From assembly GCA_934621385.1 (NCBI GenBank), contig CAKTUI010000032.1, positions 1 to 31,987 on the forward strand: a stretch of DNA of 31,987 bases. Direction: 5' to 3'. Shown here piece by piece: positions 1 through 6,966 of this stretch. The DNA is from an uncultured Kiritimatiellota bacterium. GTDB lineage: Bacteria; Verrucomicrobiota; Kiritimatiellia; RFP12; UBA1067. The translations under genes were made by a program, and so were the position numbers. The notes under the pieces are model-generated. The model was not told where the DNA came from. It saw only the letters and a list, made by a program, of their open reading frames with translations, and did no database searches. Each line of letters begins with the position of its first letter. The first letter of the stretch is position 1.

Positions 1-102
1 GCGTATTTGGCAAACGGGCAACCCGTCAACTCAGGTCTTCTCAAAGTTGGGTGTCGTTTATTATGGCAAACTGCGCGTGTCGTCGGCGGGGGCAATTCAC
101 CC

Positions 103-131
103 TTGATTTGACGCGGCGAATATAGTACACT
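103..131 (+). promoter_or_regulatory. Predicted promoter of the phosphoesterase operon
   Basis: TTGATT (103-108) and TACACT (126-131) are separated by 17 nt. The ATG at 139 follows the -10 box after only 7 nt and no Shine-Dalgarno is visible, so the transcript may be leaderless. TATAGT at 121-126 is an alternative -10 but has poorer spacing. Confidence 0.45.
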
Positions 132-138
132 TACCCCC

Positions 139-1494
139 ATGAACGGAAATAGCGTGGATAGCGGACGGCTCGATCGGCGGACATTCCTGCGCGGTTCGGC
201 CCTTGCGGCGGCGGCGACGGCGGCGGGTGGCGTGGCCGCGCCCTGTTTTGCCAGTGGAGTCGTGTCGACGGCCAAGGCGGCCGAGACGCTGATTGCCTCC
301 GCGCCAGTTCTCCAGAATGCGGCGGAAACCTCAATTGGAGTCTCGTTTGCCGTCCGTGCGGATGCCAGCGGATGGGTGGACTATGCGACGCGGGCCGACT
401 TTTCGGATGTGAAGCGGGCCTATTCGGGTGGCCATGGACTGATGAATGTCAGCGACCGCGTGTGCCTTGTCCGCCTGACGGGACTGAAGCCGGCGACGCA
501 CTACCATTACCGCATCGGGGCCGACCGCATTTCCTACCGCAATGGCTATGCGATGCGAAATCTCGGCTCGGAGGTCGATCCGTCCGTCCATTCCTTTACG
601 ACGCTCGGGGCTTCGATTGCCGCTCCGTCGTTTTGTGTCATCAACGACACGCACGATCAGAAGCCCGTCCTCGACCTCGTCTTTTCGAAGATTGCCGCGA
701 TTCGTCCTTCAGTCGTTGTCTGGAATGGCGATGCTTCGAACACGTCGGAGGATTTCGAGACGGCGGCAGGAATCTTTCTTCATCCGCATCCGAACCATCT
801 GTCCTACGCGGCAGACACGCCTTACATCTTCATCAACGGGAATCACGACTTCCGTGGCCGTTTCAATCGTCACCTGGAAACGCTGATGATGTACCGTGAA
901 TCTGCCGAACGCGCGTCCGAATATGCCGAGCTTGGGCGCAACTTCGTCCAGCGGATTGGCGATATTGCCTTGATTGGACTCGACACGGGCGAGGACAAGC
1001 TCGACACGAATCCCGTCTTCGCCGGCATCTTCCGCATGAAGCCCTACCGTGAGCTCCAGGCGAAGTGGCTGGCGGAAGTCGTTCAGAGTCCCGCCGTGAG
1101 GACGGCCAAGTTCAAGGTCGCGCTTTGCCATATTCCACTTTTCGATGCGGATCCCACGGCGAATCCGGGGGATGTCGCGCCCGCCGATGCGGACCCGAAA
1201 TACACCCACAATTATGCGCGGTGGCAACGGACATGCGCAGGCCTCTGGGGGCCGAGCCTTGCCAAGGCTGGCGTTCAGCTCGTCGTGACGGGCCATCAGC
1301 ATCGCTTCCGCTACGATGCGCCAACGGGGAATCGTCCCTGGGCGCAGATTGTGGGGGGCGGGCCGCATTTCGACAAGTCAAGCAAGGCACAGTTCCCGAC
1401 CGTAGTGGAGGGGCGTGTTGTGGATGGAAAGTTGCAGGTCACCGTGCATGATGTTCTGCATGGGACGGTGGCCGGGGAGTATGCGTTCGCATGA
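139..1494 (+). CDS. Tat-exported metallophosphoesterase, purple-acid-phosphatase-like
   Basis: This is a predicted periplasmic phosphoesterase of 451 aa. The N terminus carries a twin-arginine signal (RRTFLRG at residues 13-19) followed by an Ala-rich hydrophobic stretch ending near the CFAS segment. Residues about 52-155 resemble the fibronectin-like N-terminal domain of purple acid phosphatases. The calcineurin-like metal motifs follow in order: D170-T-H172, W-N-G-D198, G-N-H236-D237, C-H331 and G-H386-Q-H388. These are the expected ligands for a dinuclear metal centre and imply hydrolysis of phosphate mono- or diesters; the substrate cannot be read from sequence. Tat export suggests the metals are loaded before secretion. 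It is the first gene of a five-gene operon and its stop overlaps the next start as ATGA. The family is well supported; the exact substrate class is not. Confidence 0.9.
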   Translation: MNGNSVDSGRLDRRTFLRGSALAAAATAAGGVAAPCFASGVVSTAKAAETLIASAPVLQNAAETSIGVSFAVRADASGWVDYATRADFSDVKRAYSGGHGLMNVSDRVCLVRLTGLKPATHYHYRIGADRISYRNGYAMRNLGSEVDPSVHSFTTLGASIAAPSFCVINDTHDQKPVLDLVFSKIAAIRPSVVVWNGDASNTSEDFETAAGIFLHPHPNHLSYAADTPYIFINGNHDFRGRFNRHLETLMMYRESAERASEYAELGRNFVQRIGDIALIGLDTGEDKLDTNPVFAGIFRMKPYRELQAKWLAEVVQSPAVRTAKFKVALCHIPLFDADPTANPGDVAPADADPKYTHNYARWQRTCAGLWGPSLAKAGVQLVVTGHQHRFRYDAPTGNRPWAQIVGGGPHFDKSSKAQFPTVVEGRVVDGKLQVTVHDVLHGTVAGEYAFA

Positions 1495-1796
1495 GAATTG
1501 CCGCGCTCGTTTTGCCAGTTGTCCTGTTCGGTTCGGCGACGCTCTTCGCGGGCGTGGAGTCGGACGGCGGCCTTGTGCGCGTGCCGCGTATGGGGGACGG
1601 TTCCAGGACGAACGAGGTCGCGGCGGTTGACATCCGCTATGTCACGTACCGACAGGCCTGCATCGAGGGCTGGGCTACCCGCCCGACGAATGATGTCCAG
1701 CGGGCCGTCTGGAAGTCTGTCATCAACGAGCGTCGGCGCGGGCCGACGAATCCCATTCGAATCTTGCCTGGACAGAAACCGAGGCGCCGACCGTGA
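1491..1796 (+). CDS. Small secreted protein of unknown function
   Basis: This is a 101-aa protein that I do not recognise. Residues 1-20 form a classical signal peptide: a short basic start (MR), a hydrophobic core and an A-rich cleavage region (TLFAG). The mature part is about 80 residues, rich in Arg and polar residues, with no Cys and no evident membrane segment. It starts on ATGA overlapping the upstream phosphoesterase stop and ends on GTGA overlapping the next gene, so it is probably translationally coupled to both. Its position between an exported phosphoesterase and a membrane protein suggests a periplasmic role with one of them, which is only inference. Confidence 0.7.
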   Translation: MRIAALVLPVVLFGSATLFAGVESDGGLVRVPRMGDGSRTNEVAAVDIRYVTYRQACIEGWATRPTNDVQRAVWKSVINERRRGPTNPIRILPGQKPRRRP

Positions 1797-2551
1797 AGTA
1801 CCGCTATTTCTACCAGACGAGCGAGAACGAGAACCGGGACGGCTGGATTCGCGCCGCCAATCGGGCGGAGGCGTACGCGGCACTTCGCAAGCAGGGGATT
1901 CGCCCCTATCGACTCCAGGGAGATGATCCGGGGCGGTGGCGCAGATGGCTATCGGACGCGGCGATCATCGTTCTCGTCGGCATTCTTGGGTCAATGGTCC
2001 TGACCGCGTTTTTGGACAGCCGGGGCGGGGACGAGAAAGCACCCATGGTTCGTCAGCAGATTCATGGGGATGCGTCCGTCATTGCCGCCGGAGTCTTCAA
2101 TGGATGGGCGAACGTTTTTGACAGTGCGCTCGACCGCTACTTGGCCGCCTACGCACGACCTGGGCGGCTGGCGAATCCGCCGCTTCTCACGCCAAAGGAG
2201 TTTGAGTCGATTCCATCGGAACTCCAAAAGCCGGTTGTCCACGAGGAGAACGAGCGGGCCGAGTACCGTCAGTTGCGCAACATCGTCGCCTGGATGCGCG
2301 AGGAAATGCGCGCCTATCTTAGTGCCGGGGGGACGGTCGGGGACTATCTCGAACTTCTGGAGGAGCGTCAGCAGCAGGAGCGCGATCTTCGGCTGAAGGC
2401 GGCACAGAGCGTTGAACGTGCACCCGAGAGCTATCGCTACGCCACCTGGATGGGCGTCAACGCGAATCTGCGCGACATGGGCATCGAGCCAATCGAAATG
2501 CCGCGTGAGCTGCTGAACGATGAACTGGAGCGGATTGGGGGCGTGGACTGA
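1793..2551 (+). CDS. Single-pass membrane protein with a GspF/PilC-like N-terminal segment
   Basis: This 252-aa protein uses a GTG start at 1793 inside the stop of the preceding gene. Residues about 1-42 (YRYFYQTSENENRDGW followed by AANRAEAYAALRKQGIRPYR) resemble the short cytoplasmic repeat at the start of type II secretion/type IV pilus F proteins, where a YxY strand precedes an A-x-x-x-x-EA-x-x-x-L-R-x-x-G-I-x-P element. The several transmembrane helices of a real GspF are absent. There is one helix at about 57-75 (AAIIVLVGILGSMVLTAFL), then a charged, largely helical C-terminal part of about 175 residues, including an EERQQQERD stretch that could form a coiled coil. Function is unknown. 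It may act with the small secreted protein encoded just before it. Confidence 0.7.
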   Translation: MKYRYFYQTSENENRDGWIRAANRAEAYAALRKQGIRPYRLQGDDPGRWRRWLSDAAIIVLVGILGSMVLTAFLDSRGGDEKAPMVRQQIHGDASVIAAGVFNGWANVFDSALDRYLAAYARPGRLANPPLLTPKEFESIPSELQKPVVHEENERAEYRQLRNIVAWMREEMRAYLSAGGTVGDYLELLEERQQQERDLRLKAAQSVERAPESYRYATWMGVNANLRDMGIEPIEMPRELLNDELERIGGVD

Positions 2552-2552
2552 C

Positions 2553-3023
2553 ATGACGGCGGCCGAAAATTTGGTTGCGTTGCTGAAATCGCGCGGGCTG
2601 ACCTGCGCGACGGCGGAGAGTTGCACGGGGGGCGGTGTCGGCTATGCCATCACGTCGGTGGCGGGTTCGAGCGATGTCTTCGCCGGAGGGGTCATTTCTT
2701 ATTCGAATGAGGTCAAGCGCGAGGTCCTGGGCGTTTCGGAGGAGACACTTCGAACGGTTGGGGCCGTCTCGTCCGAAACGGCGGGGCAGATGGCCGATGG
2801 CGTGCGCCGGTTGCTTGGAACGGATTTGGCGGTGAGCCTGACGGGCATTGCCGGGCCGGGCGGCGGTAGTGCGGAAAAGCCGGTGGGCCTCGTCTGGTTT
2901 GGGCTTTCCACATCGTCGGGGACGCGTACCGAGCGGGCGATCTTCCAGGGGGATCGCGCCCGTGTGCGCGAGCAGGCCATCCTTCACGCCCTGGGTATGT
3001 TGACTGCCGCGGCGACCGTATGA
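2553..3023 (+). CDS. pncC: PncC/CinA C-terminal nicotinamide-nucleotide amidohydrolase
   Basis: This 156-aa protein is the stand-alone CinA C-terminal domain. The family deamidates nicotinamide mononucleotide to nicotinic acid mononucleotide, recycling the NMN released by NAD-dependent DNA ligase. Diagnostic stretches are ATAESCTGG near residue 20, GGVISYSNEVKREVLGV in the middle and TGIAGPGGGS followed by KPVGLVWFG further on. The length matches single-domain PncC of about 160 aa; the N-terminal molybdopterin-binding-like part of full CinA is missing. I chose the ATG at 2553, one base after the previous stop, over an in-frame ATG at 2520 that would add 11 residues inside the upstream gene. 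The stop overlaps the next gene as ATGA. Confidence 0.9.
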   Translation: MTAAENLVALLKSRGLTCATAESCTGGGVGYAITSVAGSSDVFAGGVISYSNEVKREVLGVSEETLRTVGAVSSETAGQMADGVRRLLGTDLAVSLTGIAGPGGGSAEKPVGLVWFGLSTSSGTRTERAIFQGDRARVREQAILHALGMLTAAATV

Positions 3024-3709
3024 AGGGGACGGTGCTTGTGACGGGTGGGATGCGGCGGCTCGGCAAGGTGATTGCCGACCACTTGGCATCCGTCGGCTGG
3101 TGTGTCCTGACGAGTTCGCATCGTGCCGATGCCGATGCGGACATCGTTGCCGATCTCACCACGGCAACGGGGGCAGCCAATCTTTTTGACGCGGCTTGTA
3201 CTCTCAACGGAGGCCGTCCGCCCGAAGCCCTCGTCAATAACGCGGCACTTTTTGCCGGCACGGAGCAGGCCATCCGCAATCTGAACTTCGAGTCGCCACG
3301 CACATTGACGGCGCTCATGGCCGACCGTCCGCACGGAAGGGGATGTGTCGTCAATATTCTCGATTGCCGCGTTCTGGGCCTTGCGGCGAACGAAAAATCG
3401 GATGCCTATTCGGCGGCAAAACTCGACTTGCTGAAGGCGACGCATCGGGACGCGGCACATTTTGCCGCGACGCTACGCGTCAACGGCGTGGCCCCCGGCC
3501 CCGTCATGCGTCCGGAGACCGTGCACGAGAAGGCCGGCACCACGCCGCTTGGCCGCCCCACGCCGCTGCGTGTGGCGGAGGCGGTCGCCTATCTCCTGTC
3601 GGCAGAATCGACGAGTGGCTGCGTGATTCCCGTCGATGGCGGGCAGTCCCTCCTCGCGGCGACCGTGTCGTCCGATTCGGCCCTTGCCCAACGGCGTGGC
3701 ATTCCGTAA
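3020..3709 (+). CDS. Short-chain dehydrogenase/reductase, pteridine-reductase (FolM/PTR1)-like
   Basis: This 229-aa SDR has the nucleotide-binding motif TGGMRRLG at residues 8-15. An arginine pair there is typical of NADPH-dependent pteridine reductases such as FolM and PTR1. An NNA motif lies mid-protein, and the catalytic pair is Y130-x-x-x-K134 (YSAAK). The segment before it reads VVNILDCRVLG, so the usual catalytic Ser position holds Asp/Cys; FolM/PTR1-type enzymes likewise have Asp here. The C-terminal NGVAPGPV and IPVDGGQS motifs are standard for the family. The likely reaction is NADPH-dependent reduction of dihydropterin or dihydrofolate, though another carbonyl substrate cannot be excluded. 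It is the last gene of the operon; no gene follows for about 1 kb. Confidence 0.82.
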   Translation: MKGTVLVTGGMRRLGKVIADHLASVGWCVLTSSHRADADADIVADLTTATGAANLFDAACTLNGGRPPEALVNNAALFAGTEQAIRNLNFESPRTLTALMADRPHGRGCVVNILDCRVLGLAANEKSDAYSAAKLDLLKATHRDAAHFAATLRVNGVAPGPVMRPETVHEKAGTTPLGRPTPLRVAEAVAYLLSAESTSGCVIPVDGGQSLLAATVSSDSALAQRRGIP

Positions 3710-3781
3710 CCGCCGCGTTTCGCCCGAAAAGGGAGCGAAAATGTTCGGTTAGGGCATCGCGGCGAGGAGGAGTCGCCTGCG

Positions 3782-3811
3782 GCGCGGCGTTTCGTCGGCA
3801 GGCCGCCGCGC
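3782..3811 (+). terminator. GC-rich hairpin downstream of the SDR gene
   Basis: GCGCGGCG (3782-3789) pairs with CGCCGCGC (3804-3811) around a 14-nt loop, about 70 nt after the SDR stop. There is no following T-run, so an intrinsic terminator is only possible, not clear. Confidence 0.3.
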
Positions 3812-3814
3812 TGG

Positions 3815-3924
3815 GATGCCCATCGGAAGGAAACTTACTGCCCAGTAACTTTAGACTTACTCGGCAGTAAGTTTTGATTTACTCAGGAGTAAGTCTGCGT
3901 CTGATGGGCACGGGAATCTTTCGG
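3815..3924 (+). repeat. Array of five 22-bp dyad-containing units (array 1)
   Basis: Five units repeat in exact 22-bp register, starting at 3815, 3837, 3859, 3881 and 3903. Each unit opens with a 10-bp segment of form NNN-SSSS-NNN, then a 12-bp linker: GATGCCCATC, ACTGCCCAGT, ACTCGGCAGT, ACTCAGGAGT, GATGGGCACG. In four of the five the outer triplets are complementary. The three central units extend to near-perfect 9-bp arms around a 4-nt loop, since 9+4+9 equals 22, so neighbouring hairpins abut. TTACT-N4-AGTAA occurs at 3835, 3857 and 3879. There are no unique spacers as in CRISPR. Function unknown. Confidence 0.75.
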
Positions 3925-4163
3925 GGTGCGCATCTCCCGGCGCGGCGGTCGGCTGTTGCGTCCGGGCGGGTGTGGAGGGGTTGCCGCGGACATCGGCGGA
4001 CGCCCGCCGTGCGATGGGCGGACAGAACCGCCGCGCTCCCGAAAGGCGGTGCGCGGCAATCGCGTGTCCTTGGTGGACGATATGGGCAAGTTGCGGATAT
4101 GTGGCTCTCATGAATGATATTTTCAGGTAGTTTTGCTTTCTCCCGTCGTTGGGCGGTTTTTGG
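3925..4163. other. Gene-free spacer between array 1 and the RHS relic promoter
   Basis: I see no convincing coding region here on either strand. The first part is GC-rich and holds a small hairpin, CGGCGG (3994-3999) pairing with CCGCCG (4004-4009). The last 50 nt become AT-rich ahead of the promoter at 4161. Confidence 0.5.
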
Positions 4164-4169
4164 TATAAT
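4161..4169 (+). promoter_or_regulatory. Extended -10 promoter in front of the RHS relic
   Basis: TGGTATAAT is a perfect extended -10 box (TGn plus TATAAT at 4164-4169) with no clear -35. An ATG at 4176 follows after only 6 nt. It opens a 26-residue reading frame (MKDNAYDIALGTTVGA...) that stops at 4254-4256. The arrangement implies a leaderless start, but the downstream reading frame is broken. Confidence 0.6.
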
Positions 4170-4175
4170 ACGGCC

Positions 4176-4651
4176 ATGAAGGACAACGCCTACGATATTG
4201 CGCTCGGGACGACGGTCGGCGCGAGGAGGGGCGCAGGTACTCCGCCGCCGCGCTGACGGCCTTCGGCGAGGGCGGCATGCGTTCTTCACGGGCAAGCCGC
4301 TGGCCGAGGGCCTCGGCCGCACGTTCCTGATGCGCAACTACCGCGCAGACCTCTCGAATGGCAGACCGCCGACCCGCTCGGCTACCCCGACGGCTGGAAT
4401 CCGCTCGCGTACTGTGGGAATAGGGTGACGGGCGCAGTGGATCTGTGGGGCGCAGAGACTATCACTCTGAAGATCCAAGCGGCTTTTCTGGCATATTCGC
4501 CGACGAGGTCTGGTTTGCATCGACTTATACGCAAAAAAGGGTGGAATTGTTCCGAAAGGGATATCTGGCGAGCGAAGATGTTCTTTGCCAGTGCAGGTTG
4601 AAGGGTTGCCTTGTTGTTCGCGATGGAGCGAAGGTAAAGAATGCCCAATAA
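4176..4651 (+). pseudogene. Frameshifted relic of an RHS/YD-repeat protein C-terminal core
   Basis: Three forward frames must be joined to read an RHS-associated core. Frame 1 gives FFTGKPLAEGLGRTFL followed by MRNYRADLS (up to about 4357). Frame 0 then gives WQTADPLGYPDGWNPLAYC, GNRVTGAVDLWG (from 4359). The pattern FTGK...LG...R-Y...W...DPLG...G-N...Y...N...D..G is the standard RHS core that precedes a variable toxin tip. A third frame (from about 4450) gives roughly 60 protein-like residues, GFSGIFADEVWFASTYTQKR onward to a TAA at 4649-4651, possibly the old tip. An earlier part, YSAAALTAFGEGG at 4238, is in yet another frame. All shifts have the same sign, as expected from single-base losses. 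RHS proteins are large polymorphic toxins or wall-associated proteins; only the tail survives here. Confidence 0.8.
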
Positions 4652-4721
4652 GAAGTTGCGTTGCTTTGGCATCTGGTGCGCTTGTTCGGCCCTTAATGGG
4701 TAAAATCAGCCACTAATCGAA

Positions 4722-4746
4722 GGGGTATTTTGGTATAATATACCCC
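4722..4746 (+). promoter_or_regulatory. gyrB promoter with inverted repeat around the -10 box
   Basis: The extended -10 TGGTATAAT occupies 4731-4739. GGGGTAT (4722-4728) and ATACCCC (4740-4746) form a perfect 7-bp inverted repeat around it, and the inner GGTAT-AAT-ATACC is itself a dyad. The leader is about 20 nt with a purine-rich AAGGAAAAGG at 4748-4757, 10 nt before the ATG. The dyad could be an operator or could let supercoiling affect promoter opening; both are inference. Confidence 0.6.
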
Positions 4747-4767
4747 AAAGGAAAAGGTATCAGCAAG

Positions 4768-6966
4768 ATGGCAGAAGAAACGAGCAACTATAACGCCGAG
4801 AATATTCAGGTTTTGGAAGGAATGGAGGCGGTGCGCAAGCGTCCCGCCATGTACATCGGCGACACGGGCGAACGCGGGTATCACCACCTCGTCTACGAGG
4901 TGGTCGACAACTCAATTGACGAGGCGCTCGCCGGCTATTGCTCGCAGATTGACGTTGTCATCAACCCCGACGGGTCGATTTCGGTTCAGGACAATGGTCG
5001 CGGCATCCCCGTCGACATGCACCCGACCCAGCATCGACCGGCCATTGAGGTCGTGCTAACCGTCCTCCATGCGGGCGGCAAGTTCGACGGCTCGAACTAC
5101 AAGGTTTCGGGTGGACTTCACGGCGTGGGCGTTTCGTGCGTCAATGCGCTTTCGGACTGGATGAAGGTCGAGGTCAAGCGCGGCGGAAAGATCCACCACA
5201 TCGAGTTTTCGCGTGGACATGTCACGAAACCGCTGACGGTCGTTGGCGAGTGCGGGGACGAGACGGGGACGAAGGTGACGTTCTTCCCCGACCACACCAT
5301 CTTCACTTGCCGTGCCTTCAAGTGGGAGACGCTCTGCAACCGCATGAGGGAGCTGGCGTTCCTCAATAAGGGTGTCACGATTCACTTCCGTGATGACGAG
5401 GGCGACCAGCATCATGAGGAGACCTTCCATTACGACGGTGGCATCGACGAGTTCGTCAGCTATCTCAATGCGAACAAGAAGCCGCTTTCGCCTGTCATTC
5501 ACTTTGAGGGTGAGCGCGAGGGCTTGACGGGTATGGTGCAGGCCGAGGTGTCGATGCAGTACACCGACAGCTATACGACGCTTGAGCAGACCTACTGCAA
5601 CAACATTCACACGGTCGAGGGCGGTACGCACCTCTCGGGTTTTCGCGGCGCCTTGACGCGCACAATCAACAAGTATGGTACGGACAATGGCCTGATTAAG
5701 GCGAAGGACTCGTTGACGGGCGACGACATGCGCGAGGGGCTGACGGTCATTGTCAGCGTCAAGGTTCCCCAGCCGCAGTTCGAGGGCCAGACGAAGACGA
5801 AGCTCGGCAATGGCGAGGTTGAGGGCATTGTCGGGGCGATTGTTGCCGATAAGCTCATGACCTTCTTCGAGGAGAATCCGGCAGTCGCGAAGATTATCAT
5901 CGAGAAGACGCTTCTGGCCTGTCGCGCCCGCGAGGCGGCACGCGCTGCCCGTGAGTCGACGCGGCGCAAGGGGATTATGGACGGACTTTCCCTCCCGGGC
6001 AAGCTCCGCGACTGCTCCGAGCGTGACCCGGCGAAGACCGAACTCTATCTCGTCGAGGGCGATTCGGCAGGCGGTTCGGCGCAGACCGGGCGCGACCGGG
6101 CGACCCAGGCGATTCTGCCCCTGCGCGGCAAGGTCCTGAATGTCGAGAAGGCGCGGATTGACCGGATGCTGGCAAATGCGGAGATTCGTACGCTCATCAC
6201 GGCCATCGGTTGCGGCTTCGGGGAGGAGTGGGACATTTCGAAGGCGCGTTACCACAAGATTGTCATCATGACCGATGCCGATGTGGACGGTGCGCACATC
6301 CGTACGCTCCTGCTGACGTTCTTTTACCGCAAGATGCCGGAATTGATAGAGAAGGGCTACGTTTACCTCGCCCAGCCGCCGCTCTACAAGGTCGAGCGCA
6401 AGAAGAACATCGAGTATGTGTTGACGGACGGTGAACTGACCTCGAAACTCCTGACGCTTGGTTTGGATGACTATGAGGTGAAGGGAAAGGATGGCACGGT
6501 TCTTCCGAAGGAGAAGGCGAAGGAACTGATGACGCTCCTGGCCGAAATCGAGGCGACGTGCAAGATGGTGGAGGAACGTGGCTACAAGCCGGAGGAACTC
6601 GTGCGCGACGAGTCCGCCCAGGGCAGCGGGGCCTCCATGCTGAAGAAGGAGTTCTCGTCCCTCGGTGCCTACGGTTTTACTCCCGAGGACTACTTCGGGG
6701 GAATGCTGAAGAAGCTGCTGGACGATGTGCGGGCGCATGGGCGCGTGGGCCTTTCGATTTACCGTTTCAAGGGCCTTGGCGAAATGGATGCGGACGAGCT
6801 CTTCGATACGACGATGAATCCCGAGAAGCGGCACATGCTTCGCGTCAAGCTGAGCGATGCCGTCGCGGCGGATCGGATGTTCTCGCTCCTGATGGGCGAC
6901 GAGGTCGAGCCGCGTCGCAAGTTCATTGAGGACAACGCCCTTAACGTGCGCAACCTTGACTTCTAA
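4768..6966 (+). CDS. gyrB: DNA gyrase subunit B
   Basis: This 732-aa protein is the ATPase subunit of gyrase, which introduces negative supercoils together with GyrA (not in this window). The GHKL ATP site is seen in VVDNSIDEALAG (about residue 45), DNGRGIPV and GGLHGVG. The transducer domain follows. The TOPRIM domain has EGDSAGGSA at 430-438 and TDADVDGAHI with D503, D505 and D507 as metal ligands. The tail has the GLGEM element (YRFKGLGEMDADELFDTTMNP). The length lies between short GyrB (about 640 aa) and E. coli GyrB (804 aa). The difference comes from a Lys/Glu-rich insertion at roughly 555-640, where E. coli has a larger one. It has its own promoter and leads a ten-gene run. Confidence 0.97.
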   Translation: MAEETSNYNAENIQVLEGMEAVRKRPAMYIGDTGERGYHHLVYEVVDNSIDEALAGYCSQIDVVINPDGSISVQDNGRGIPVDMHPTQHRPAIEVVLTVLHAGGKFDGSNYKVSGGLHGVGVSCVNALSDWMKVEVKRGGKIHHIEFSRGHVTKPLTVVGECGDETGTKVTFFPDHTIFTCRAFKWETLCNRMRELAFLNKGVTIHFRDDEGDQHHEETFHYDGGIDEFVSYLNANKKPLSPVIHFEGEREGLTGMVQAEVSMQYTDSYTTLEQTYCNNIHTVEGGTHLSGFRGALTRTINKYGTDNGLIKAKDSLTGDDMREGLTVIVSVKVPQPQFEGQTKTKLGNGEVEGIVGAIVADKLMTFFEENPAVAKIIIEKTLLACRAREAARAARESTRRKGIMDGLSLPGKLRDCSERDPAKTELYLVEGDSAGGSAQTGRDRATQAILPLRGKVLNVEKARIDRMLANAEIRTLITAIGCGFGEEWDISKARYHKIVIMTDADVDGAHIRTLLLTFFYRKMPELIEKGYVYLAQPPLYKVERKKNIEYVLTDGELTSKLLTLGLDDYEVKGKDGTVLPKEKAKELMTLLAEIEATCKMVEERGYKPEELVRDESAQGSGASMLKKEFSSLGAYGFTPEDYFGGMLKKLLDDVRAHGRVGLSIYRFKGLGEMDADELFDTTMNPEKRHMLRVKLSDAVAADRMFSLLMGDEVEPRRKFIEDNALNVRNLDF

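Noticed and set aside
3815..3924. CRISPR array
   Set aside because: Units abut with a fixed 22-bp period and have no unique spacers of usual length; no cas genes are present.
6500..6700. GyrB insertion as a foreign domain
   Set aside because: Insertions of differing size at this site are normal among GyrB proteins.
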